Notes: generated from the letters alone by a model not told the origin. A stretch of 64,000 nt of DNA from NORP240 sp038134485 (GCA_038134485.1 JAYPVG010000015.1:4622-68621), one strand, 5' to 3'. Positions 45,805-55,575 are shown, counted from the stretch's first letter. Made by a program: numbers and translations.

Positions 45805-45839
45805 TAAAAACTACTCAAAAATTGAAAATAAAGCGTGCT

Positions 45840-45854
45840 ACACCTAAGAGGTAT
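45840..45854. promoter_or_regulatory. Regulon element A (ACACC-N5-GGTAT)
   Basis: ACACC-TAAGA-GGTAT is an inverted repeat with a 5-bp spacer. It lies 36 bp from the spuC start and 104 bp upstream of the divergent glutamine synthetase ATG. Similar elements occur at four other places in this cluster. Confidence 0.6.
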
Positions 45855-45913
45855 GGCAGACTGAGCAACTCTGAGGTTAAATATTATGTCACACTGCTGA
45901 CTCGGTTGACTTA

Positions 45914-45928
45914 CCCCCAAAGTGGTGT
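45914..45928. promoter_or_regulatory. Regulon element B (CCCCC-N5-GGTGT)
   Basis: CCCCC-AAAGT-GGTGT lies 110 bp upstream of the spuC start. The 18-bp sequence TACCCCCAAAGTGGTGTT (45912-45929) is repeated exactly at 52211-52228. Confidence 0.62.
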
Positions 45929-45958
45929 TTTCCGGTAATTTCCTGGAGCCAAACCAAC

Positions 45959-47302
45959 ATGTCCGTCGCCTCACTGGATGCCTTTCTGGATCAGCATCCC
46001 GATATAGAAGTATTCGAAGCCATATTGCCCGACCTGGCCGGTGGTCTTCGTGGAAAGTGGGTGACACGGGACAAGATCGAAAAAATCTTCGAAGCGGGTC
46101 TCAAACTGCCCTTGTCCACTTTGGCGTTTGATGTCTGGGGTCGGGATCCCCGGGACCTGGTTTTCGACAGCGGCGACACCGATGGCATCTGTATCGCCGA
46201 TATCGATACCCTGGTTCCGGCGCCGTGGCTGGAGCGCCCTACTGGCCAGTTTCTGCTGTCCATGAACGAAATCAGCGGCAAGCCATGCAGTTATGATCCA
46301 AGGAACATACTCCGGGAGCTCACAGACAGACTGAAGAGTCATGGTCTGACCCCTATCCTGGCCAGCGAAATGGAGTTCCATTTATTCAGCCTGGACGACG
46401 ATCCCCTGGGCAGGCCAATTCACACCCAGACTGACAACATCGGCGGCTCATTGAACGCAGGTCAGACCTATAGCCTCGAGATGATGAACAGCACAGCGGA
46501 GTTGATGCATGCGATCTACGACGCCTGTGGCGTACAGAACCTGCCCATTGACACCCTTATCAAGGAAGCCGCTCCTTCCCAGTACGAGATCAACCTGCAC
46601 CACAATGAAGATGCGTTACTGGCCGCGGACCAAGCATTGATGCTGAAGCGAGCCATCAAGGGTGTGTCCAGAAAGCAGGGGTTGCGCGCCAATTTCATGG
46701 CCAAACCCTACGGGGATATCGCAGGGAATGGTATGCATATTCACTGCAGCCTGATAGATGACAAGGGCAACAATGCGTTTAACAACAACACGGACAAGGG
46801 CAATGATCTGCTGCGTCACGCCATCGCAGGCTGTCTTGATTCCATGAATGACGCCATGCTGCTGTTTGCCCCGAATCTGAATTCGTATCGACGCTTTCAA
46901 CGAGGCAGTCATGCTCCTACAGCGCCTACATGGGGCTATGAAAACCGAACCGTGTCGGTAAGAGTTCCAGCTGATGCCTACGAAGCCATGCGCATTGAAC
47001 ACCGGGTCTCAGGGGCCGACGCCAACGTTTACCTGGTTATGGCTAGCATCCTTGCGGGCATGCTGCACGGCATCGAGAAAAAACTGGAAGCCCCTCCGCC
47101 AGCCAAGGGCAATACCTACGAAAAGTTTGCGGCCAATCTGCCGCGATACCTGCCGGACGCCATTAATACATTCTCGGGATCTGAATTCATCGCGGAGTAT
47201 TTTGGCAAAGAATTCAAAAAGGTCTACACGACCGTGAAAGCGCAGGAACTGGACGAGTTTGACCGGGTAGTCACTCCGCTCGAATACGAGTCCAATCGCT
47301 AA
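45959..47302 (+). CDS. Glutamine synthetase-family gamma-glutamylpolyamine synthetase (first copy)
   Basis: The 447-residue protein is a glutamine synthetase-type ligase of the PuuA/SpuI branch. The ATP and metal motifs are visible: ASEMEFHLFSLDD, ANFMAKPYGDIAGNGMHIH (active-site loop) and SYRRFQRGSHAPTAPTWGYE. The N-terminal region lacks the tyrosine adenylylation sequence of classical GlnA. It should join glutamate to a polyamine such as putrescine, at the expense of ATP, in the cytoplasm. It diverges from spuC, and a second copy lies at 56567. Which copy is specific for which amine is not evident. Confidence 0.85.
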   Translation: MSVASLDAFLDQHPDIEVFEAILPDLAGGLRGKWVTRDKIEKIFEAGLKLPLSTLAFDVWGRDPRDLVFDSGDTDGICIADIDTLVPAPWLERPTGQFLLSMNEISGKPCSYDPRNILRELTDRLKSHGLTPILASEMEFHLFSLDDDPLGRPIHTQTDNIGGSLNAGQTYSLEMMNSTAELMHAIYDACGVQNLPIDTLIKEAAPSQYEINLHHNEDALLAADQALMLKRAIKGVSRKQGLRANFMAKPYGDIAGNGMHIHCSLIDDKGNNAFNNNTDKGNDLLRHAIAGCLDSMNDAMLLFAPNLNSYRRFQRGSHAPTAPTWGYENRTVSVRVPADAYEAMRIEHRVSGADANVYLVMASILAGMLHGIEKKLEAPPPAKGNTYEKFAANLPRYLPDAINTFSGSEFIAEYFGKEFKKVYTTVKAQELDEFDRVVTPLEYESNR

Positions 47303-47530
47303 CGTTCAATAAATCTGTTCTGGCCAGTGTGCAGGGATGCTTTGGCAGTTTCCCATCTTCGTGTTCACGACTTCCGTAAGATCTGGGCTGACTGCGTTCC
47401 GGCTCTGTAATCTCAGCTCAGCGAGACTTTTCCTCCAGTCGGGTTTCTGTTTGATTGCTGGCTGGTACCTGTTTGACGCTTGCTCAAATCGGGTCAGGTT
47501 GTGTTCCACCTGCGCCTCGTCTGAAGCCGA

Positions 47531-49516
47531 TCACTCAGCCGCCAGTTCTCCCAGGGCCGATTTGAGTGGTCCCAGGTATTTGTCGAAATGTTTCCAGTAG
47601 GCGACCGCGGAGGTATAGATAGGCTGGCGCACCTGTTCCGAGCTGGCGGTATTCACCGCCCTCTTGGTTTTGTGAAAACTGAGGCAGTTTTCTTCGAACT
47701 GCAGACCGCAAAAGTTCAGCAAGTCTCTGACGTTCTTTTCCAGGTCCTGCACGACTTCTTCGTACTGCACGTCGTAGATTTTTCCCGGGAAAACCTTGTG
47801 CCAGTGCGCCATCAGTCGGAAGTAATCCACGTAATACCTACCCAGGTCTTCAAGGTCGTAACTGAAATACTGCCCTTCCGCCCACAGCTGCTTGAAACAG
47901 CTGAAGCAGTTATCAACCGGATGGCGCCGGGTATTGATAATTTTTGCGTTGGGCATGCTCAGCAGGATGAGACCGATGTAAATAAAATTGTTGGGCAGCT
48001 TATCTATAAAAAACGGCAGGTTCTGTTCACGGTGGCGCTGGGCCTGGTCAAGGAATCTCCTGCCAACTTCCTGAAGCTTATCCGCATCCAGTTCACGAAC
48101 GCCTTCCGGATATCGCTGGCTGGCCAGGTTATCCGGTTTTCTCGCCAGCGCCCCGGCGATCCACGGCATATAAGGCATCTCCCGGGTTCCTTCAACCTGA
48201 GAATGGCTGGACAGTATCTGCTCCTGAAGTGTTGAACCGGATCTCGGCAGGCCAAGAATAAAAATGGGAGACCTGTCACTTACTCCACAATTGTTTCGGG
48301 AAGCGACAAATTCTGCTGTAAAGGTATCAATAATCCGGTCTACCAACTCACTGAACTTGTCAGCATCCCATTTAACGAGCTCTCTTTTAACCTTGTTGCC
48401 AGCCTGGTAACACAGGAATGCATCGTCCCATTGCTCTCTGTGTTCATAGGCTTTGCCCAGCGCATAGTTAAAATGCACGATATCTTCCAGACGCAGCTTT
48501 TCGTTCTTTAATACCTGGTTCAGATGTTCCAATTCTTCGTCACTGAAGCGATAGGTTTTCAGATTGGAAAGTGACCAGACTGCCTCTCCGTATTTCGGAT
48601 CCAGCCCCATGCAGGAACGATATGCCGCAATGGCTTCATCCTGCCGGCCCAGAGTTTTAAGGGCAGTGGCTTTTTGTGAAATGGCCGCCACATAGTCGGG
48701 GTGGCTGTCGAGAATCAGATTATATTGTTCCAGGGACTCTTCAAACTGGTTATTCTTGGAGTAGATACTTCCCAGGAGCATCCTCGCTTCAATTTGCTCC
48801 GGGTTGATTTCCAGCGACCGTTTGACTGCCTGTTCCGATTGTTCCAGCTTGTCCTGACGGGACAGAGCCGAAGCAAGCTTCAGCCACCATTTCGGATTCT
48901 CCGGCATCTGTTCCGTTAGGGAACCGGCCAGTTGTTCTGCCCATCGGCCCCGATTGGTATCCATGGCGTGGTTGATCAACAGCTCCTTGGCACCTATGTT
49001 GGCCGGGTCGATTTTCAGCACCTCAAGACAAATTTTTTCCGCCTCTTTGCCCTTATCCTCGGCGAACAGCTTCGATGCTTCGATGACATCCTTTTTAAGA
49101 TTTTTCCTTTTCTGGTTGATCTCTGCATGGTGGGTGGATTCTTCTTCCTTGCCCATTTTTTCCAGAAGCTGTTCCAGCAGATTCCGTCCAGCCTTGAGAC
49201 CGGGGTCAATACTCAGCGCTTTTTTCAGGGCGAGTTCGGCCTCGGCAAATCGCTTCTGTTCAACATAAAGCTTCCCCAGATCCACATAAGCTGGACCGTA
49301 GTCGTCGGCAATATCGATCGCCAGCTTGAAACACCGTTCGGCTTCCAGGAGCTTTTTCTTCCTGTGCTCTACCTGGCCGAGCAGCCGCAGGGTATTGACC
49401 TCACGGTCGTTGAGCTTGAGTAGCCCATGACACAGCGTTTCGCAGCGCTGCAAATCATTGGCCTTCAGAGCATTCAATGCCTGAAAAAAGAGTTCCCGGG
49501 GATTCTGTGTAACCAT
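47531..49516 (-). CDS. TPR-repeat sulfotransferase
   Basis: The 661-residue protein has about ten TPR repeats (residues 5-370, for example AERCFKLAIDIADDYGPAYV and AELALKKALSIDPGLKAG). The C-terminal PAPS sulfotransferase domain has IFILGLPRSGSTLQEQILSS as the 5' loop and INTRRHPVDNCFSCFKQ as the 3' segment. TPR-sulfotransferases can sulfate proteins, in some cases on tyrosine. No signal peptide is seen, so it acts in the cytoplasm. It lies directly downstream of the TonB-receptor gene, separated by a terminator, which suggests a link between them. The receptor has an unusual Tyr-rich segment. Confidence 0.87.
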   Translation of the reverse strand: MVTQNPRELFFQALNALKANDLQRCETLCHGLLKLNDREVNTLRLLGQVEHRKKKLLEAERCFKLAIDIADDYGPAYVDLGKLYVEQKRFAEAELALKKALSIDPGLKAGRNLLEQLLEKMGKEEESTHHAEINQKRKNLKKDVIEASKLFAEDKGKEAEKICLEVLKIDPANIGAKELLINHAMDTNRGRWAEQLAGSLTEQMPENPKWWLKLASALSRQDKLEQSEQAVKRSLEINPEQIEARMLLGSIYSKNNQFEESLEQYNLILDSHPDYVAAISQKATALKTLGRQDEAIAAYRSCMGLDPKYGEAVWSLSNLKTYRFSDEELEHLNQVLKNEKLRLEDIVHFNYALGKAYEHREQWDDAFLCYQAGNKVKRELVKWDADKFSELVDRIIDTFTAEFVASRNNCGVSDRSPIFILGLPRSGSTLQEQILSSHSQVEGTREMPYMPWIAGALARKPDNLASQRYPEGVRELDADKLQEVGRRFLDQAQRHREQNLPFFIDKLPNNFIYIGLILLSMPNAKIINTRRHPVDNCFSCFKQLWAEGQYFSYDLEDLGRYYVDYFRLMAHWHKVFPGKIYDVQYEEVVQDLEKNVRDLLNFCGLQFEENCLSFHKTKRAVNTASSEQVRQPIYTSAVAYWKHFDKYLGPLKSALGELAAE

Positions 49517-49571
49517 GCGTAAATCCTATCAAAAAATGATAAAGATTCAGACCGACATGTCGGGGTTAAAA

Positions 49572-49600
49572 AAAAAGAGCCGGCTAGGCCGGCTCTTTTT
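49572..49600. terminator. Rho-independent terminator after the TonB-receptor gene
   Basis: AGAGCCGGC-TAG-reverse complement forms a stem of 9 bp extended by A/T pairs, with T runs on both strands. It sits between the receptor stop and the TPR-sulfotransferase start, so some or all receptor transcripts should end here. Confidence 0.9.
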
Positions 49601-49618
49601 ACAACACACGTCTGGAAC

Positions 49619-52069
49619 TTAGAAGTTAACACTGAAACGCACACCGGCACGCCTCGGTTCCGAGAAGCCAAAGTGGTGAGCACCCAGATTACCTTCCTGA
49701 CCGGCAACGCCTTTGTAGTAGAACTCGTCGGTAATATTGTTCACCCAGAAAGACACTCTCCAGTCATCGAGGCTTTGATAACCGATTCGCAGGTTGCTGG
49801 TCGTAAAGCCATCCAGCATGAGCGGGCTCTTGCTAAATTCGCCGAAGCCCGGTGAATCACTCTGATGGAACGACTCCCAGGTGAAGAACATATTGCCCTG
49901 TCGCAGAGGCACCGTGTAGGTGGCAACCAGCGAGGAGCTGAAGTCAATGGTTCCCGAGAGCTGTGCGCCTTCTTCACAGGAGACGATTTCACAGAATTCT
50001 GGCGCGGCTCTAGTCAACTCGGTATCCGCCCAGGCCATACCCAGATAGATGTCCAGATTGTCCGTAGGCAACCAGCGCATATCCATCTCGACACCGCTAC
50101 CTTCTGCGTCGCCAACGTTCTTTAACAGGTAAATTGATCCGTTCTTGTAGGCACCGGCCTGCATGTTATCGAACTGATAAAAATAGGTATTGGCGTTCAG
50201 ACGCATGGAGCCGTCAAATAACACCGACTTGAAACCCACTTCGTAGTTGGTCACTTCCTCCTCGTCGAACTCTTCCGGTGTGGCACCCAGCGCCGGATTG
50301 GAAGCATCTGTGGAACCATTAAACGGGAATATATCCGTATCTTCCACATCGGCGTTATTGAATTGCAGGAAGAAGGTATTGAAGCCACCAGCCTTGTAGC
50401 CGGTGGATACGTTACCGTAAATGGACACATCGTCATTGACCTTGAAGTTCAGCGCGGCACGAGCAGAAAAATTGGTCCACTCCTTGTCCGCGGAAATCGG
50501 TGTAGAGGTGTAGTAAGGGAAGCTGTAGAAAAAGTAGCTGTCGGCGAAACCGTTCTGCATGACAGAGAAGTCCCGCTTGTCGACGGTATAACGACCACCA
50601 ACGACAAGATCAAGCCTGTCGGTCAGTGAGGTGGTAACGTCGCCATAGATACCCCAGCCTTCGTATTCTGCATCGATATCCACTTCATCGTTACGCATGC
50701 CGATACCGGGACCGTAGTCGTAGTAGTAATCACTGGCCGCAAAGTCGGAGAAGTAATCGTAGACTACGCCATCGTTGTTATATGGAGAGTAATAGTAATA
50801 CCAGTTGTAGTAGTTATAGGAAGAACTGCAGTCGCTGACGTAATCGGAGTCGTAACCGTAATAGGCCTGTCCCCAGGTGGCACACATGGTGTCTTCGTCA
50901 AAGGTCTGGTTGTAGTGAGTCTTCAGGTCTTCTTTATACAGAGAGGCACCCACAAACCAGCTGATTCGACCGTCGCCTTCATAGTTCAGCCGGAATTCCT
51001 GACTGAAATAATCCTGCTCCTGAATCTGTTCATAGTTGAAGATATCCAGGCCACTGCCATCGAAGTCTTCAGAGTAATGGTAGTTATGACCACGCAGACC
51101 GGTAATAGAAGTGAACTTGTAGTTATTGCTTAAATCAGCTTCTGCTGTCAGCGTACCGCCCCAGACCTCGCCTTCGTCAAACATCTGGTCTGCGCGACGG
51201 TCGGACTCGAATTCATCCTTATTGGCGACATTGGACTGGAAGAAATCCAGACCGGTGTTGTCGGCATCAAAAACCCGATAGATGGAAGGAGGCATGAGGC
51301 GATCCTCGTACTCCAGCATCAGGGTTGTGGTGACAACTTCTCCAGAATGGGCCAGAGTGAAACGGCCCGCCAGCACCTCCAGACCACCGACATTCTCACC
51401 AGTCAGCGCGTTCTTCACCCAGGCATCCTGCTCCTGACGATACAGCGCAAAACGGCTGGACCACTCATCGTCAAGTTGTCGGTTCACGACACCGGTGAAT
51501 TCGTTGTAACCATTTTCGCCAACCCCAAAATTAGCGTAAGCGGTGTTTTCCTGGGTTGGCTTGTTGGTGCTGATATTGAATGCGCCTGCGGAGGCATTGC
51601 GGCCGAACAGGGTGCCCTGCGGACCTTTGACCACTTCCACGCGATCAAGGTCGAAGAAGCTGGAAACCGCACCACCGGTCCTGCCCAGGTAGATACCGTC
51701 CTGATAGACACCCACTGAAGGCTCGGCCCCTACACCAAAATCATTGGTACTGATACCACGGATGTTGATGGTATCCAGAAAGCTGTCATCGGAATCACCG
51801 GCAACACCGGGGGTTAGCAGTGCCAGTTCCTTGGCGTCAGTAAACTGGGCATTTTCCATGAAGTTGCCATCAAATACGGAGACCGTGATTGGTACTTCAC
51901 CAAGGGTTTGCTCCCTCATCTGGGAGGTGACGACAATTTCCTGAATTTCTGCAGCCTTGGCAGCACTGACAGAAAGTGCTGTTGCCATGGTCGCCAGGGA
52001 CACTGCCATTGTGATTTTGCTTCTTCTGAATTGAGAACTCGTGTTGGAAAGGCCTACCGCTGTCTTCAT
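49619..52069 (-). CDS. TonB-dependent outer-membrane receptor with tyrosine-rich segment
   Basis: The 816-residue protein has a signal peptide (AVSLATMATALSVSAAKAAE), a plug domain (EIVVTSQMREQTLGEVPITV, then LLTPGVAGD and IRGISTNDFG), and a beta-barrel ending in RAGVRFSVNF with a C-terminal Phe. Residues 403-452 contain 18 Tyr in 50, with runs YYYY and YYY, which is far outside normal barrel loops. It should import a nutrient across the outer membrane using TonB energy. The ligand is unknown; the polyamine-cluster position suggests a peptide or amine conjugate. A regulon element lies 144 bp upstream. Confidence 0.92.
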   Translation of the reverse strand: MKTAVGLSNTSSQFRRSKITMAVSLATMATALSVSAAKAAEIQEIVVTSQMREQTLGEVPITVSVFDGNFMENAQFTDAKELALLTPGVAGDSDDSFLDTINIRGISTNDFGVGAEPSVGVYQDGIYLGRTGGAVSSFFDLDRVEVVKGPQGTLFGRNASAGAFNISTNKPTQENTAYANFGVGENGYNEFTGVVNRQLDDEWSSRFALYRQEQDAWVKNALTGENVGGLEVLAGRFTLAHSGEVVTTTLMLEYEDRLMPPSIYRVFDADNTGLDFFQSNVANKDEFESDRRADQMFDEGEVWGGTLTAEADLSNNYKFTSITGLRGHNYHYSEDFDGSGLDIFNYEQIQEQDYFSQEFRLNYEGDGRISWFVGASLYKEDLKTHYNQTFDEDTMCATWGQAYYGYDSDYVSDCSSSYNYYNWYYYYSPYNNDGVVYDYFSDFAASDYYYDYGPGIGMRNDEVDIDAEYEGWGIYGDVTTSLTDRLDLVVGGRYTVDKRDFSVMQNGFADSYFFYSFPYYTSTPISADKEWTNFSARAALNFKVNDDVSIYGNVSTGYKAGGFNTFFLQFNNADVEDTDIFPFNGSTDASNPALGATPEEFDEEEVTNYEVGFKSVLFDGSMRLNANTYFYQFDNMQAGAYKNGSIYLLKNVGDAEGSGVEMDMRWLPTDNLDIYLGMAWADTELTRAAPEFCEIVSCEEGAQLSGTIDFSSSLVATYTVPLRQGNMFFTWESFHQSDSPGFGEFSKSPLMLDGFTTSNLRIGYQSLDDWRVSFWVNNITDEFYYKGVAGQEGNLGAHHFGFSEPRRAGVRFSVNF

Positions 52070-52212
52070 ATCAATTTTCCAAGTTTATCAATTTATCTTC
52101 TAAATTGTTGATATTTATATAATTATAAGGACTAAGTAAATATAGAACCCCGTCAGATTAATAAAACTGGCACATGTTCTTACGTTAATTAATCAAGGTC
52201 GAGAAAAAAATA

Positions 52213-52227
52213 CCCCCAAAGTGGTGT
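52213..52227. promoter_or_regulatory. Regulon element C (CCCCC-N5-GGTGT)
   Basis: CCCCC-AAAGT-GGTGT is identical to element B, within an 18-bp exact repeat. It lies 144 bp upstream of the TonB-receptor start and downstream of the luxR-type gene stop. Confidence 0.62.
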
Positions 52228-52310
52228 TCAGTTCCCCGGCGGATGCACTGCATGGTAATACCTGGCTGAAGGTTTTTCACCAAAATACTTTTTACATTGA
52301 GGTCATTTCT

Positions 52311-53138
52311 TCAACGAGGAACCTTGAAATACTCCTCCAGTGCATCACCCTCCGTGTAGCCATCGGCGCTCATCAGGGAATCCAGAAACAAATGGAACAG
52401 TTCCGCCTGAGAGCTGATACCCAGCTTGGCATAGGCGTGTTTGCGATGCAGTTTTACCGTCTCAATGGAAATATTAAGCTTGTCAGCCACCATACGGGAA
52501 CTGTGGCCATGCAGCACCAGATTGATAACCCGGACTTCCCGGTCCGTCAACAAACTGCTGCCAAAGCACTGCAGGGCTGAATCCAGCTGGGCACGAAGAT
52601 TGGTGTCACTGGAAGACTCTTTTTCTGCATTGCTCCAGTGCCGCCTGCACAGGACACTGACTAACGGTTCCAGATCAGCCAGCAGAGAGATCTGCTTCTC
52701 GCTGAATCGGGTAGGTTCGTTGGTTTTTGCCAGCGAGATGTTGACGAAACTGTTATCGGCAATGGGGACCAGATAGCCACATTCATCCTGGTATGCTGAC
52801 TGACTATAGAATGTCCTGTAGTACTCGCTCTTGCGAAAACCATCCGGGGTCAATTCGTTCAGGCGAAAAAAACCGAATTGCCCCTTCCGCGCCGCCCGGT
52901 AGTAGGGGTCCAGCAGAAACGCCGCTTGCACAAACTCATTGATCAGCGTGGATCCGTCTTCGAGGGGCTGAAAATAATCGATAACCGGCAGGCCGTTGGC
53001 AGGATAGCGCACGATGGTGGCATCATCGATGGGAACCAATATGTTCACCAGCTCCAGCAACTCGGTGGAAAAGTCCTTACCGGGAGGCTCGCTGATCATC
53101 TGCACCAGCTTTTGATTGTAGGCCCCGAATTGAATCAT
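52311..53138 (-). CDS. LuxR-family transcriptional regulator
   Basis: The 275-residue protein ends in a LuxR-type helix-turn-helix (LTDREVRVINLVLHGHSSRM, then VADKLNISIETVKLHRKHAY). The N-terminal 200 residues have no recognised receiver or autoinducer domain, so the signal is unknown, possibly a polyamine or product. It lies between the TonB receptor and the amidotransferase gene, with a regulon element 98 bp upstream of its own start. I infer that it controls the elements A-E and itself, because it is the only LuxR protein in the cluster. The TetR and Lrp proteins are alternatives. Confidence 0.85.
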   Translation of the reverse strand: MIQFGAYNQKLVQMISEPPGKDFSTELLELVNILVPIDDATIVRYPANGLPVIDYFQPLEDGSTLINEFVQAAFLLDPYYRAARKGQFGFFRLNELTPDGFRKSEYYRTFYSQSAYQDECGYLVPIADNSFVNISLAKTNEPTRFSEKQISLLADLEPLVSVLCRRHWSNAEKESSSDTNLRAQLDSALQCFGSSLLTDREVRVINLVLHGHSSRMVADKLNISIETVKLHRKHAYAKLGISSQAELFHLFLDSLMSADGYTEGDALEEYFKVPR

Positions 53139-53434
53139 AAGTCGCTTTGCATGCCTTTGATTGACGATGCGTTTTCTATTTATTGTCCGGAATCAGACCG
53201 GGTTTCCGGCACTCTGTTTTAGGGCTTAAAATACTACACCAAAGAGGTATAGGTTAGGCCAGCCTATTGGAGATTAAATAACTGGCATCACCAGGTAATT
53301 TTAGTCCCCATTCACCGGTCCCAGACCCAACCGGGGAGAATTACTCCGACCACAGGAATCCAACTGGTTCGTTGCGGTACTCACTGCGCGACTCACAGGG
53401 AATTTAACTGATTATTTTTTTGGCTAGATAGCAA
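53139..53434. other. Divergent promoter region between luxR-type and amidotransferase genes
   Basis: This 296-bp stretch has no gene. It contains regulon element D and a 12-bp palindrome TAGGC-CA-GCCTA at 53255-53266, just beside it. Confidence 0.6.
53236..53250. promoter_or_regulatory. Regulon element D (ACACC-N5-GGTAT)
   Basis: ACACC-AAAGA-GGTAT lies 98 bp upstream of the LuxR-type regulator start, and 185 bp upstream of the divergent amidotransferase. The inverted-repeat halves match element A exactly. Confidence 0.6.
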
Positions 53435-54115
53435 TTGAAAATAGGCATTCTACAAACCGGCTCCGCACCTGAAACACTGCATCCCAGGCACGGAGACTAT
53501 GACGAGCTGTTCATCAAGCTGCTGGCCGACCGCGGATTCGAATTTCGTAACTATCCCGTTCTGAACAATGTCTTCCCTGAAGCCATCCACGACGCCGATG
53601 GCTGGTTGATTACGGGATCGAGGTTTGGTGTCTATGAAGACCATGAATGGATTCCACCGCTGGAAGCATTCATCAGGCAGGCCTACGCCGCCAGCATCCC
53701 GATTGTCGGCATTTGTTTTGGACACCAGATCATTGCCCAGGCGCTGGGCGGAAAAGTCGAGAAATTTTCGGGAGGCTGGTCCATAGGAGCTGTCGACTAC
53801 AAGGTCCGGGATCAGGCCAGGCCCTTAACCGCCCTGGCGTTTCACCAGGACCAGGTCACCGAAATACCCCGCGAAGCGCAAGTGCTTGCCAGCACCGATT
53901 TCTGCAAGCACGCCATGTTGTCTTATGACGACCACGCCCTGACCATCCAGCCCCATCCTGAATTCACCAGGGAATTTCTCGCTGATCTGCTGGAAGTCAG
54001 GAAAAGTGTTCTGCCACCGGACATTTCAGCAGCAGCACTTGAATCCCTGGACAAGGAGCTGAGTTCAATCGCTATGGCCGACATGATTGAAAACTTTTTC
54101 AAGAAGAAAAAGTAA
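53435..54115 (+). CDS. Class I glutamine amidotransferase-like hydrolase
   Basis: The start is TTG at 53435, because an in-frame TAG lies two codons upstream and no ATG precedes the conserved MKIGILQTG. The 226-residue protein has nucleophile Cys94 in IVGICFGHQII and the His-Glu pair in IQPHPEF, the class I triad. In the polyamine pathway a related enzyme (PuuD) splits gamma-glutamyl-GABA to glutamate and GABA. Here the fold is of the GMP-synthase amidotransferase type, so that role is inferred from position. It faces the LuxR-type gene and is convergent with the aldehyde dehydrogenase gene. Confidence 0.8.
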   Translation: MKIGILQTGSAPETLHPRHGDYDELFIKLLADRGFEFRNYPVLNNVFPEAIHDADGWLITGSRFGVYEDHEWIPPLEAFIRQAYAASIPIVGICFGHQIIAQALGGKVEKFSGGWSIGAVDYKVRDQARPLTALAFHQDQVTEIPREAQVLASTDFCKHAMLSYDDHALTIQPHPEFTREFLADLLEVRKSVLPPDISAAALESLDKELSSIAMADMIENFFKKKK

Positions 54116-54141
54116 TTCAATAGCGGACCTGTCCGTCAGGC

Positions 54142-55575
54142 TCAATCGACTTTTCCGAAACCGACAACACCCTTGATTTCGAGGAAATCATGGAAGGCGA
54201 ACTTACCCCATTCCCTGCCATTGCCTGACTGTTTGTAGCCGCCGAACGGCGCATTGGGGTCGTAGTTATTGCCGTTCAGAAACACATTGCCCGCGCGCAG
54301 TTGTGTCGCGACCGCCCGTGCATGCTCCAGCTTTCCAGACTGCACATAGGCTGCCAGTCCATAGGGAGAATCATTGGCTATTGCGATGGCCTGTTCTTCG
54401 CTGTCATAGGGCATGATGGCCAGAACCGGCCCAAAGACTTCTTCACGGGCAACCATCATGTCGTTTGTCACATTGGCAAAAACCGTAGGTTTCGCATAGT
54501 AACCACGCTCAATACCATCGGGACGTCCCACGCCACCGCAGGCAAGTTCACTGCCTTCATCAATGGCCTGCTGGATCATTCCCTGCACTTTCTTAAACTG
54601 CCCTGCATTCGACAGGGGCCCGATCATGGTGGCGTCCTGCTGTGGATCCCCTACAACAGTTTCGCCAGCCACCCTGACAGCCAGTTCGATTGCCTGATCA
54701 TGCAGATGCCGCGGTACCAGCATGCGGGTTGGTGCATTACAGGACTGGCCCGTGTTACGGAAACACTCCGCTACCCCGTCGGTCACGGCCTTTTCAAAAT
54801 CTGCATCTTCCAGAACGATGTTGGGAGACTTGCCACCAAGCTCCAGTGCCACCCGCTTGATGGTATCCGCTGCGGCTTTGCTGACCTGGATGCCGGCCCG
54901 GGTAGATCCAGTAAGAGAAACCATATCCACATCGGGGTGGGAACCAAGTGCCTGACCGACTTCGGGGCCGGCTCCATTGAGCATATTGAATACCCCGGCT
55001 GGAACACCGGCTTCATGGATAATCTCGGCAAACAACTGGGCGGATAGAGGCGCCATTTCGCTGGGTTTCAGAACCATGGTGCAACCACAGGCAAGCGCGG
55101 GCGCTACCTTGCAGACAATCTGGTTCATGGGCCAGTTCCATGGGGTGATAAAAGCACAGACTCCAACTGGCTCCTGCAATACCCGGGTTCCGTCCAGGCT
55201 TTCTTCAAACTTGTAGTCTTTCAGGGCCTGAATCGCAGTCTGCAAATGCACCAGCCCCATAGGCGCCTGCGAGTCAAAGGCCATGTCCTTCGGCGCACCC
55301 ATTTCCAGAGTGATGAAATCAGCCATCTCCTGCAGCCGCCGCTGATATATTGCGGCGATCCTGCTCAGCACCTGGAGACGCTCTTCCCGGGTTGTCCTGG
55401 ACCAGGAGGGAAAAGCGGCCCTGGCAGCAGCAACGGCTTGATCGGCATCGGCTGCCGAACACAGCGCAACCTCACCGATGACCTCTTCTGAAGCAGGGTT
55501 GATTATCTTTTCCAGACGACTGGCTTCCGGATTAATCCACTCGCCATTGACGTACATTTTGTCCAGTGTATACAT
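54142..55575 (-). CDS. NAD(P)-dependent aldehyde dehydrogenase
   Basis: The ATG at 55575 follows CAGGAG by 8 bases and gives a 477-residue enzyme; an upstream frame to 55644 lacks support. Catalytic Cys279 is in RNTGQSCNAPTRM, the Glu is in LELGGKSP, and FITPWNWPM and PFGGYKQSGNGRE are typical. It should oxidise an aminoaldehyde, most likely gamma-glutamyl-gamma-aminobutyraldehyde, in polyamine breakdown. It lies 126 bp downstream of an unknown membrane gene, with regulon element E in the gap 106 bp upstream of its start. Confidence 0.88.
   Translation of the reverse strand: MYTLDKMYVNGEWINPEASRLEKIINPASEEVIGEVALCSAADADQAVAAARAAFPSWSRTTREERLQVLSRIAAIYQRRLQEMADFITLEMGAPKDMAFDSQAPMGLVHLQTAIQALKDYKFEESLDGTRVLQEPVGVCAFITPWNWPMNQIVCKVAPALACGCTMVLKPSEMAPLSAQLFAEIIHEAGVPAGVFNMLNGAGPEVGQALGSHPDVDMVSLTGSTRAGIQVSKAAADTIKRVALELGGKSPNIVLEDADFEKAVTDGVAECFRNTGQSCNAPTRMLVPRHLHDQAIELAVRVAGETVVGDPQQDATMIGPLSNAGQFKKVQGMIQQAIDEGSELACGGVGRPDGIERGYYAKPTVFANVTNDMMVAREEVFGPVLAIMPYDSEEQAIAIANDSPYGLAAYVQSGKLEHARAVATQLRAGNVFLNGNNYDPNAPFGGYKQSGNGREWGKFAFHDFLEIKGVVGFGKVD

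Noticed and set aside
47337..47600. 87-codon frame after the first glutamine synthetase gene
   Set aside because: It runs into the end of the TPR-sulfotransferase gene, has a Cys- and Ser-rich odd composition and no ribosome site.
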